A stretch of 64,000 nt of DNA, from contig CM043960.1 of assembly GCA_014529385.2 (NCBI GenBank), forward strand, positions 70,805,410 to 70,869,409, in the 5' to 3' direction. Below, piece after piece: positions 13,295 through 23,039 of this stretch. The notes beneath the pieces were generated by a model. The model had not been told where the DNA came from. It worked only from the letters and a program-made list of their open reading frames with translations, and did not search any database. The first letter of the stretch is position 1, and the number at the start of each line of letters is the position of its first letter. The position numbers were made by a program, and so were the translations under genes. The DNA is from Adiantum capillus-veneris (lineage: Eukaryota; Streptophyta; Polypodiopsida; Polypodiales; Pteridaceae).

Positions 13295-14558
13295 AAAAGT
13301 CTTTCTCAAGCCCTACAAAGGAGGGGGAGAGCCCAAGAAGTAGGGGATGAGAGAAAAACTCTCTCACACACACACACAAGCTTCCTTTGTACACAGGGGG
13401 AAAGAGGGACACATGTTAGATCCCTAGCCCAGATGCCCACAAGGTGTACTCAAATCCTATTGGATGGCCTTGGAGGTGGACCAATGAGAATTATTCTAGA
13501 GTAAGTCTAGTTTAATTAATTTAAAAAAACTTAATAAAATAACCAATAAGAATTAAGCTGTCTAGAAGACTATTAGACAGTCTCCCTAGGGGTTTAGTGA
13601 GCATTCAGCAGCCCAATCGCTTGTCTGATTCCTATTGTCCAGGAGACAAAGGGGTCCAATGAGAGTTTAGTTGCATTTATTAATTACCTAAAGCTCTCAC
13701 AAAAGGGGAGATGGAGACACATGTCAGAAGGCTATCACTTATGTTGCTTAATTTCCATTGGCTGAGGCTTGGGAGGTCCAATAGGGTGTGAGCATGAGCA
13801 AATAGCAAGAGGGGTCGACCAAGAGAGAGGGGGGGTTGATTTTTTGAAGGCATTATGGACTTACTCACACAATCTATGTGTGAAGCAAGAAAATTCTCTC
13901 TCTCCTTCTCAAGCTTTAATGGAAAGCTTACCACCTACTCCAAGCTTGTGAGAAGGGAGGCCTACACCAGCAACTCTTGGCTTTGTGATCCAAATCCAAC
14001 CAAAATCCAAGCTTCAATGCATGCTCATCTTCTCTACCATGCTAATTACTAAGCTAAGCTATGCTAATAAGAGTGATTATGTGAGGGGATGTATATCTTT
14101 CTCGTAAGAATACTCCTTCTTCCTCTCAATCTACTCTCATACCCCGCTAGCTCTCACCATCTTTGAAGGTGTGTGAGGTCTTGGGTCTGAAACCGTGAGG
14201 GAATTGATGTTGTGTTTAATAAGTGTTGTGCTTAGTGCTTGAAATTTCCATCTTCATAGCACTAGCTAGTATTGAAGGAACACAAAGAATTGTACTCTTG
14301 ATGGGAGAAACCATAATACAAAGTCTTTTGGAGGGGAGACCAGCTCCATGAAAATCCGGTCCTCAACTGTTGTTAGTTGCTTGATTTCTCTCTCTTTTGA
14401 AGTATTGTTCATGCTATCTAACTATGTGTTATACTTTTTGTTGCTCTCTCCACCCAAGCACTCTTGTTATTCTCATTAGGAATATATTCTAATGAGATAC
14501 TCACTATATTCATGCTATTTTCTGCTACACACAAGTTACTAGGCCATTAAATGTTACA
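13295..14558 (+). repeat. 5' LTR of element A
   Basis: Matches 28560-29838 nearly throughout, in the same orientation, and ends GTTACA before the primer site. Clear similarity starts at CAAAAGTCTTT; a weak match extends back to about 13273. No TG start is obvious, so the left end may be truncated. Confidence 0.75.
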
Positions 14559-14559
14559 T

Positions 14560-14571
14560 TGGTATCAGAGC
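14560..14571 (+). other. primer binding site of element A
   Basis: TGGTATCAGAGC, a perfect plant initiator-Met tRNA primer site, one base after the LTR end GTTACA. Confidence 0.9.
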
Positions 14572-14967
14572 ACAAGGTTTCTCTTTTCTTGCTCAAGAAG
14601 GGAGGTCCTCAAGCTAGCTATAAATGGTTGGTATTATAAATTGCATTTGAGAAAGTAGAATAGGGATTTTTCAGCCTTGCACTGCACCTACCTTCGTGCA
14701 GATAACGGGGCATTACCATAGAGAGCTATGGTCTTAATAACGGAGTCCTACGAGGCTTGCATACCACTATTGAACTATTAGAAGCTTGACAGGAGCCGGT
14801 GCTATTTTGGTGTTGAACAACCCTCTCTTCTATTCCTTGCAATTAATGGTATTTGAGCCATGGGTGCAGTAGCTTGAGTGCTTTTTTTAAAGGGGTAAAG
14901 AAGAGTAGCAACTAGGTCTTGAAGTGTCGAAGTACACCTAAAAATTTTACACCTATAAGTTGTTAGA

Positions 14968-16387
14968 ATGGCTGACAATAGTAAAGAGAGTGAAAATAAT
15001 GTTGATAACTTTGATTTTGCTAATGAGCAAGCTACTAATGATGCCCCGATGCTTGTTAACTATCTTGTTTCTAGGCTTCAACAAGCCATGGGCAATCCAG
15101 CCCTCCAAAATGAAGTGCAATGGAAGCTTCGTGCTCATGGGATTCTCCAAGCTCCCCACCATGATGAGAGAGCACCTAGGAAGCCTCCTTGCGAGACTTA
15201 CAAAAGAGGCCTCTCTCCGGTTCGGGAAGAAGAAGAGGATCCATACGAAGGGCTCAAAAATTTACTCCTTGATGACGCATCTCCTTCTCAAAGGAGAAAT
15301 CAAGAGCCTCCACCAAAGGAACATGAAATAAGTGAGTCTCCCGCCACCTCGACAGAGATGGCTCCACGAAGACGGCGGGCTAAACGCTCTCCATCACCTC
15401 CAAAACGGAGAAGACCATTGCATACTTTCTCACACCCTACTTCAAAGAGGGATGACAAAAGGCAAGAGAAGAAAAAGGCAAGAAAGAGGACACCCTCTTC
15501 TCAATCTTCTTCATCCTCTTCCTCTTATGAAAGTGATGGTGAAGACAAAAAAGATCAAGGCAAGAAAAAGGCGAGAAAGAGGTCACCCTCTTCTCCATCT
15601 TCCTCAAATTCTTCACCTTTTGGAGAAAGTGATGGTGCAACCTTTGAACCATCAAAAAGAAGAGGCCATAGGAAATACTATTCCGCGTGGAAGAGGTCGT
15701 CCAAACTTCAAAGAGGGAGGGAAGAGCATCTCTTTCCTTACCTATGATGGCACCTTTGGTGCTACGAACAAAGTCTTGGCCTTTATCCAACAAATCAATG
15801 CGGCATTTGGAGATGAGGGCTTCATAGAGTCCTCTAAGCAGTGCCATGTAGCTATGCACTTTCAAAAGTCCTCCAGGCAATGGTGCTCTAGCCTACGGGC
15901 TAACGGTGAAGCTCCACAAACATGGAAAGCTTTAAGAGCTTCCATTATGAAGCATGAATCCATTCACAAATATGTAGACAAGTTTTGGGACCTACAACTC
16001 AAAGCCACTGTCTTCAGATAGTTGGATTTTGGAGAGCAAAAGCAACAATTTTTTGCGGGCTTAACTGAAGAAATGGCGGAGTATGTCAACTCACAAAGGC
16101 CACGCACCATATCAGTGGTTATACACCATACTATGGTGGCTTCATGAATCAATTTCCAAACGGGGGCTAAAAGAAATTCTAACCCCACGGAAAACAAGGG
16201 TTCTAATGAGCCTAAGGGGAAGGAAAATGTCCAAAAGTATCCTAAGGGGAACTCCTACAAAGCTAAAGAGAAGGGAGTTTACAAAGGAAAAAATAAACTC
16301 TCTCTTGAAGAGCTTGAGTGTTATCACAAGGATAACCGTTGTTTCAAGTGCGGCGAGCAAGGGCATGTGTACCACGCTTGTCCCCAT
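14968..16387 (+). pseudogene. gag of element A, frameshifted
   Basis: An ATG at 14968 opens a 259-codon frame with a basic, serine-rich middle: two stretches of KKARKR followed by serine runs, probably a local duplication. The capsid-like part continues in another frame from about 15690 (SFLTYDGTFG onward), so one frameshift is needed. That frame has a stop at 16019 and another near 16144. The gag ends with a CCHC zinc knuckle, CFKCGEQGHVYHAC, at 16340-16381. In a working element this protein forms the particle and binds RNA. Too damaged to work here. Confidence 0.8.
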
Positions 16388-16849
16388 AAGAACACCCTCC
16401 ATGAGCCTCCCAGAGCTACCTTGGTCAAAATCCAAGAGGAGGAAACTCACCACAAAGTATCTCCTCTATGCCATGCTTGGGGACAGGTAAGAGAACATGA
16501 TGCTTTTATTCTCTTTGACCCTGGTTCTACTCACAATTTCATATCCACAAAGTTGGCCACCAAGCTAGGTATACAAGCTTACGAGATGGGAGATATCCTA
16601 CCCACAGATGGTGATTTCAAGGGGGGGCAAGAAGCTTCAGTCACTCCCTTAATCGGGAAATTCAGGCTCCATGTCCAAAGCTATGTGGACAAAGAGGACT
16701 TCTTTATCTCTCCTCTCAAGCATGAGGATGTAATCTTAGGGGCACAATGGTTTGATCTCATGGCTGCCAATGTTAAATTCCCTGAAAGGAGAATCTCCTT
16801 TAGGTTCAAGGAAAAAGATAATGTACATAGATTCCAAGCAAATGGGTAA
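16388..16849 (+). pseudogene. aspartic protease of element A
   Basis: The frame running on from the zinc knuckle contains DPGSTHNFIS at 16517, which corresponds to the plant gypsy protease motif D-S-G-S-T-H-N-F-I. The active-site serine is replaced by proline. The ILGAQWF motif near 16734 matches the second conserved block of the family (ILG..WL). The frame stops at 16849, before the reverse transcriptase. Confidence 0.75.
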
Positions 16850-16974
16850 CACCATACCCATTGTACATACACAAGCTTTCAATAAGTCAATAAAGTGCTC
16901 TATTTTCGTGTACATGATTTTTGTTAGAGACTCTCAAAATGAACCTAATGTTTTAGCAAAAGAAAATATACACA

Positions 16975-18362
16975 ATCAAAAGGAATTAGAGTTATTTAAT
17001 TTTCTCAAGGGATTTCAAGATGCCTTTATCGGCGACATCCCTTGTGAGCTAACTCCTAAACGAGGCAATGATGACCATGCAATTGAACTTCTTCCAAGAA
17101 GTTCACCGCCTAACAAACCTCCTTATAGAGTTTCTCAAGCTCAACAAGAGGAGATTATGCAGCAAGTGCATGAGTTATTTGACAAGGGCATGGCTAGGCC
17201 TAGCTCATCTCCATTTTGTTTTCCTGTGCTATTAGTGCAAAAGAAGGCGGCACATATCGCATGTGTGTCGACTATAGAGCACTAAATAGGATCACTATCA
17301 AGAATAGGTTTCCCGTTCCATGGGTAGAAGACCTATTTGATAAGCTACAAGGGTCCACCTACTTCAGTAGCATTGACCTAAAAAGTGGCTATCATCAACT
17401 GTACAGACCGCATTTCGCACTATGTTTGGTCTTTATGAATACATTATCATGCCTTTTGGCTTGACCAATGCACCAGCCACATTCAACCGCTTTGATGATA
17501 TCATCATCTACTCTAATTCATTAGACGAACACAAGCAGCACCTTCAAGTAATATTTCAAGTTTTAAGAGAAAATAATCTTTATGTTAATCAAAATAAAAG
17601 TGAATTTTTCTTACAAGAGATTCAGTATTTAGGTCACATTATCTCTCAAGATGGCATCTAAGTGGATCCATCAAAGTTAGAGGTAATAAAAGGATGGACT
17701 AAAGCAAGGAATCTTCATGAACTACGAAGCTTTATAGGTATGTGTGCATACTATAGACGCTTCATAGAAAAGTTCTCACTAATAGCAAGACCATTACATG
17801 ACCTAACAAAGAAAAATGCTAGGTATACATGGTCTGCCAAGGAGAACAATGCTTTCAAAAATCTTAAAGAAAAGCTTATCCCTCAACCTGTGCTTATAGT
17901 ACCGGATCTCTCAAAGCCATTTGAGGTCCATTGTGATGCTTGTGGTGATTGCCTTGGAGATGAGGGCATGACATAGGCTATGAAAGTCGAAGGCTCGACC
18001 CTCTTGAGCAAGCTCTAGGCATATATGAAAAAGAGATCCTCGCAGTTCTACATGCCTTAGACTCATGGAAGCACTATTTATTGGGGACTCCTTTCATTCT
18101 GCGAACGGATCACCAAAGTCTTAATTACTTCATGACGCAGACCAAGCTCTTCAACAAACAAATGAGGTGGGAAAATTTTCTTTCGCAATTTCATTTTCAT
18201 ATTGCTCACATTGCTAGCAAGCATAATCAAGTAGCCGATGCACTCTCAAGACGGCCGAGAGTGAATGCGGTTTCCATAGAAACTCACAATGATCTATCTT
18301 CTATTATAGATGAGTATGCTATTGATCCCAATTTTAGAGATGTGATTCAGCCCTTGCACTAG
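16975..18362 (+). pseudogene. reverse transcriptase and RNase H of element A
   Basis: Three frames carry the pieces. The fingers and palm include RMCVDYRALN and SSIDLKSGYHQ near 17260-17400, then MPFGLTNAPATF at 17451. The catalytic block is partly lost: NAPATF runs almost at once into FDDIIIYS, so about 20 residues are deleted just before the DD pair. The thumb and connection follow (SFIGMCAYYRRFI, 17730). RNase H begins at VHCDACGD (17930), then a stop and a frameshift, and resumes with LRTDHQSL (18104) and VADALSRRP (18234). Not functional. Confidence 0.85.
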
Positions 18363-18363
18363 G

Positions 18364-19570
18364 GAAGAAAGAGGAACCATTTACTTTACAAGATGGTTAT
18401 CTTCTCTATGGCAATAGACTATGCGTTACTAACTCACTCCGTGAGAAAGTAATGTATGAATCTCATACTCCTCCTCATGTGGGGCATAGAGGGATTCAGT
18501 CGACCCTAAAGGAGATTGAAACATATTTCTATTGACCTACCATGAAAGCAAACATACAAGATTATGTTTCTAAATGTGTGATATGCCAAAAGACGAAGTT
18601 TGATAGAGGGAAGCAACCTGGATTGCTTCAACCTTTGCCAGTCCCTAATTCACCATGGGAGAGCATATCCATGGATTTTATCTTTGGATTTCCTAAGTCT
18701 ATCCATGGGAATATGAGAATATGGATGATAGTAGACAGGTTCAGTGAACAAGCTCATTTTATACCTATCAAAAAGACTATCAAAGCCCATCAAATGGCAA
18801 CCCTCTTCATATCACAAATCTTCAAGTACCATGGCTTGCCAATGTCCATAGTGTTGGATAGAGATCCTAGAATGACCAGTAATTTTTGGAAGGGTCTCTT
18901 TGAGAATTTAGGAACAAGGCTAAATTTATCTTCGGCCTATCACCCGCAAACGGATGGCCAAAGTGAAATATATAACCTAACAATTCTCGATATACTAAAA
19001 TCCTATGTAACGAAAGTAGATCAAAGATCCCAATGGGAGAAGTATTTACCCTTATGGAGTATGCCTACAATAACACTGTAGATATTTCCACAGGAAAAGC
19101 ACCTTTTGAGGTAATTGAGGGAAGATCAAATAGTCCCCTGCTACTTAAGGTACACAAGAAGATCTTCACTGCTGATGAGTATAGCTGAGACCTACAAGAA
19201 TCTTTCCAAAAGATTAAGGATGCTATCTCTATCTCACAGCAAAGGCAAAAGGTTGCTGCTGAAAAGCACAAAAGAGCCCAAGCCTTTAAAGAAAATGATT
19301 GGGTCTTACTCAAATTTCCCAAGGCTCGATTAAGGCACACGACGGGAAAGAATCCTACATGACACCAAAAGTACTATGCTAAGTTAGCAAAAAGGTACTA
19401 TGGTCCCTTGTAGATTCTTCGGCCAATCAATGAGATGGCCTATCAACTCAAGTTTCCCAACCATTAGCTCATACACAATGCTTTCCATGTGATCCTACTG
19501 AAGCCTTACAAAGGAGAGCCACCTCAAGAACCAACTATTGAAGACCCACAGCAGATCGAGGACCAAGAAG
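18364..19570 (+). pseudogene. integrase of element A, without its chromodomain
   Basis: A zinc-binding region (CVICQKTKF, 18577) is followed by the catalytic core: D in SMDFIFGFP (18670), D in DRDPRMTSNF (18857) and E in QTDGQSEI (18949), the D,D,E triad. A stop at 18538 separates the N-terminal HHCC region, and frames shift after 19080. The C-terminal part (WVLLKFP-like, near 19300) is recognisable by comparison with element B. Coding similarity stops at about 19572, where a large insertion begins; the missing chromodomain lies at 27712. Confidence 0.85.
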
Positions 19571-20474
19571 AGGTGTTTCCCCGGGGGATTCACTCTATAT
19601 ACAAAATGGGACGCCACCTACGAGAGGAAAACTTTGATAAAATCCCTATATACAACTTATATTAGGGAATATGACCCCCCTTTCTACGCTTATACAACAA
19701 TCAATGAAGAAAACTATCATACCCCTATCTTACATATAAAATTTAGGTCTCACATGATCTAACTAAGTAAAACTAGTCAAAGAGTGTGTAGCAAAGTGAT
19801 TGGCAATGTACTAAGGAAGCACTTATATTGATAACTAGATGTACCCTCAATGTATCTTAGCTTGACTTTCAAACTATGTGCCCAATCAGCCTGCACTCTG
19901 GCTACTCGTCCAATTCTGACCCATCCAAATCTTGTGTAAATCAATCCTTGACCTTCTCCAAATCAACCCTTATCTATGACCGGATTGATGCAAAATTTGA
20001 TGTGTGACCTGATAAAAAATTTGCCCTAAATTCATCTGAGTTCTAGTGCACACTGGTGACCAATTGTTACAAGTAATCAACCCGGGTCAAGTCCCCCCCC
20101 CCAATAAATATTTTACCCCCCTCTCTTATTTTTAATCTTGGGAGATAAATTATTCAGGGCCTGTCCCTAACTTATATGCTTATGTAGTTGATGCATGGTT
20201 TTTAGGACCCCTTCTAAAGATGCAATAAAGGCACAGTCAGTTGTTGGGGAGATGAGGATACTCTAGTCCAAGGGATCTCGAAAGAGAAGAAAAATCTACT
20301 TCACAAGCACCAAAGAGTAAAAAGTGCCATGGACAGAAGATACGTGGGAACGAGCTCTTATGCATGCCTACAACCTATATCTTACCGAATAGCCCCTTCT
20401 AGGTGTGAATTTCTAGTGAAATTTACACGAGGATGTTCGTGTGGACTCACAGCACAGCATACTCCGTTTTCACT

Positions 20475-20600
20475 TTTTTACCGACAGTAAATATTTTTTA
20501 CCACAGTAAATATTTTTCACCTACATGGTAAATACAAATCACTTTTTACCTACAGTAACTTTTTTATCCATGGTAAATATTTTTTACTGCACCATAAGTA
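20475..20600 (+). repeat. short inverted and direct TTTACC/GGTAAA motifs in E2 U3
   Basis: Within about 125 bases the words TTTTACC, CAGTAAATA, GGTAAATA and TTTTTACC recur six or more times in both orientations. The same cluster is in the 3' LTR at about 26447-26572. Clustered short repeats upstream of a TATA box are typical of LTR enhancers; function here is inferred. Confidence 0.6.
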
Positions 20601-21063
20601 TTTGGTAGGTAACAGTTCACTGTTACTAGAAGCAGTGATTGGGCATCAACAATGCAGTTACAGGAGGAGAAAAGGAGAAAATCTTATGGTAAAGGTGAGT
20701 CAACAGGGATAAAGACTTTTGGGTTGAAAAGAGACATGCTGATTTTTTCAAAGAACACATGTCAAAAGAAGCCATGGTTGAGGATTTTTTGAGAATTTGA
20801 TATTCAGGAGGACCCCCCTGACATGTGCAGAACCTCCAGTTTCAACAGCCACCTACCTGCTCTTAAATGCTGGTCAAGGCCTTATCCCCATGTGTCACAA
20901 TCAGAAAAATCAGCATTTACCCTCCCCTCTCACATCACTCTAGAGAATATCTTGATGGTGACATATCAGGTGACCTCAATCTCTTGACCATCCTAAGCAA
21001 AAAGTAACCCCAATCAGCGGATTTAAGCATGTTTATCCATAATCCTAAACCCTCTCAGAAACC

Positions 21064-21072
21064 TATATAAGG
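21064..21072 (+). promoter_or_regulatory. TATA box of the E2 5' LTR
   Basis: TATATAAGG with good plant consensus, about 875 bases into the LTR and just upstream of a CT-rich leader. The twin copy is at 27036-27044. Confidence 0.65.
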
Positions 21073-21672
21073 AGGCCTTCTCTCACTCAAAACCAACACT
21101 TCACCCCCTTCACCAAGCAATGAAGCTATGACGACATTGCTCACAACGAGGAGCTATGGATGGAGCTCTACTCTCTCTCCCTCTCTCTCTCTCCCTCTAG
21201 TATGCTACATTACTAGCCCTAAAACCTAAATAAGGAGTCTTCTCTCATGCTCCATGGCCACCATCCTCGCCATCATTCTCTAAGGTATTGATGTGTTGCT
21301 AGTAGGATCATACCTACTTGCTGGGTTGATTGTTTTTGACAAGGGATTATGCCATCCTTGGCTTGCTTCTCTATATCCTTGTTATGTATGATCAGATGCC
21401 GTTGTATTGTTAAGCTGATGTCTTGTGTATATATATGCTACATAAGGTCCCTAAGCTTTGTTTCTATGTGTTTTGCCATATGTTTTGATGCCATCATAAT
21501 GCCAGAAGTCTCACTTGCCTATGTGCACTATGTGTGAGGTCCCTAAACCTCTTAATTTAGGGTGGTGCCCCCTTTGTTTTGTTCTTTGCTTGTTTGCATG
21601 AGGCGTGGTTTGGGGAGTGTGCACGAGTACAGAGGCCACCCGATTGCACTGCTCTTTTTCCCGCTATCATTT

Positions 21673-21690
21673 TGGTGCCCCCACGGAGGA
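21673..21690 (+). other. expected primer site of E2, tRNA not identified
   Basis: TGGTGCCCCCACGGAGGA starts three bases after the LTR end, where a primer site must lie. It resembles the Asp-tRNA site in parts only; I cannot name the tRNA. Confidence 0.45.
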
Positions 21691-21941
21691 GGGCTACAAA
21701 GACCTTCAGTCCACAAGCAATGAAGATGTGCAATCTACAACATGGACGAATGGCGTGAGGAGTTTGCAAATTGGAGAACAGAAGAGGAGGAGGCTTTAGA
21801 GGCCTTAAAAGCTTTCATCGAGGTCTTGTTACTAAGTTGCAGTGTCATTCAAGAAGTAAGTTCTTCTACATGCCTTGTTCGTGATCGTCGCCAACGAAGG
21901 AGAGTGAGAAGAAGAGCTTGATATACCTCTCCTCTCAACCT

Positions 21942-22133
21942 ATGAGTGCTCCAGAAACCTCCAACGCACACGAGCTTGAAATACTCTACATCAACATACA
22001 CGAAGGTACTGTGACACACATTAAGGGAAGAGAAAGCAACACCAGACCTCTCTTTCCTGAGGAGCCGACTAAGAGGAGGAAGATCACCTCTACACCTAAG
22101 TGGCCCAAGGCCGCAGCGTGTGCTCAAGCGTAA
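21942..22133 (+). CDS. small E2 ORF, unknown
   Basis: A 63-codon frame from ATG. It is rich in polar residues and has a basic cluster (PTKRRK) that could be a nuclear targeting signal. The next open frame overlaps its end and has a similar basic cluster, so the two may be exons or a frameshifted single gene. No family recognised; may not be expressed. Confidence 0.3.
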   Translation: MSAPETSNAHELEILYINIHEGTVTHIKGRESNTRPLFPEEPTKRRKITSTPKWPKAAACAQA

Positions 22134-22170
22134 GGTAACATTTGGCTTAATCTCATTAATAAGGGATTAC

Positions 22171-22704
22171 ATGACCACTACAGGCAAGAAAAAGGCTAGT
22201 GAGCAACCAACTTCAACCTCCAACTTGCAACCACGACTCTCACCCCTAAATCCTCCTGAAGCAAAGAGGCGAAGGCTTGCCTACAAGATTGCCGCCCGTC
22301 TGCGAGTGCTCCCAGTGCACTTTGTGAATCCAGACACCACCAATCCCAAGCCAACCTCCTGTCCGCGTGAAGATCACTTTGGATATTGTCCAAAGTGCTT
22401 TGGAGACCGGTTGAAAAGCCTCCCTGCCCTACCTTTGCTGGTAATTTTCAAGAAGTTATCTCAATCTAAGGAAACTATCTTAGTTGATGATGTGCTGCAC
22501 ATTAATGGTGTCACTTTCATTCGTCATGCTGATTATGGTAATAGCATCCAATTGTTGCTTGCTAAAAGGCTCAGCATTGTACAAAGTGTTGCCATCACGC
22601 CTTACGTCTTCACAGATGCATCAGGAAGAGTCGAAGTGATCCGAGGTGCTGACCTTCTGTGGCTGATCAGGCTCATTGGTCCCAAGGTGGTTCAACTAAG
22701 CTAG
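22171..22704 (+). CDS. E2 accessory ORF, unknown protein of 177 residues
   Basis: An ATG at 22171 is preferred to the upstream GTG at 22120. The N-terminus is basic (EAKRRRLAYK). A small cysteine group follows (CPREDHFGYCPKC) that could bind zinc. The second half is hydrophobic and compact, with DDVLHINGVTFIRHAD and a DLLWLIRLIG segment. It lies in the leader upstream of gag, separated by 16 bases from the next ORF. Intact open frame in a young element argues for recent function. I do not recognise the family; it is not gag, protease or polymerase. Confidence 0.5.
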   Translation: MTTTGKKKASEQPTSTSNLQPRLSPLNPPEAKRRRLAYKIAARLRVLPVHFVNPDTTNPKPTSCPREDHFGYCPKCFGDRLKSLPALPLLVIFKKLSQSKETILVDDVLHINGVTFIRHADYGNSIQLLLAKRLSIVQSVAITPYVFTDASGRVEVIRGADLLWLIRLIGPKVVQLS

Positions 22705-22720
22705 GCTCTTGTGTGTAAGT

Positions 22721-22948
22721 ATGGATGCCAATAATGAGAATGATGATCCCCGCATGTTTCCTTTCCATTTTGTGCGTCATATCCGTGTGAATATTTGTAT
22801 TGATAGAAAAATCTTTTATCAACAAAGAATAGCCCTGTTGTTTGGAGCCGAGAGACTTGGGGAAATCTTGCGCTCTCCTCATCCTGTCATTCTACCCTTA
22901 CTAGACTATTACCATTCCTTTGATGTGTCGATCTTCATCCTATTTTGA
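22721..22948 (+). CDS. E2 accessory ORF, unknown protein of 75 residues
   Basis: Starts at ATG 22721 after a 16-base gap. Most of it (IRVNI, RKI, QQRIALLFG, ERLGEILRSP, SFDV) is shared with the fragment at 6176-6355 in a different inserted element. Conservation of protein sequence where the surrounding DNA does not match suggests selection or recent exchange. It is short, mixed charged and hydrophobic, with no known catalytic motif. It could also be the C-terminal exon of the 22171-22704 protein, since that frame ends only 16 bases upstream. Confidence 0.5.
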   Translation: MDANNENDDPRMFPFHFVRHIRVNICIDRKIFYQQRIALLFGAERLGEILRSPHPVILPLLDYYHSFDVSIFILF

Positions 22949-23039
22949 GCTAAGTTGTGCTAAAGCTCCAAATTGTAATTACCATACTCTATTTTAAAAT
23001 AAATTGGAGCTGTTTGTGTAATTGTTTACTCTCTCACTT

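Larger units (their letters stand above)
20189..21669 (+). repeat. 5' LTR of E2
   Basis: Starts TGATGCATGG and ends CGCTATCA. U3 holds repeated words of the type TTTTTACC...ACAGTAAATA at 20475-20600. A TATATAAGG box lies at 21064, followed by a CT-rich tract near 21170. Confidence 0.9.

Noticed and set aside
13232-13504. Frames at 13232-13504 and 28545-28769
   Set aside because: Equivalent positions in two LTR copies of element A; no protein features.
15437-15880. 147-codon minus-strand frame
   Set aside because: Antisense of the gag of element A; composition mirrors the gag.
21349-21537. Frames in both E2 LTRs (also 27302-27508)
   Set aside because: LTR copies, no motif, downstream of the TATA box in the leader.
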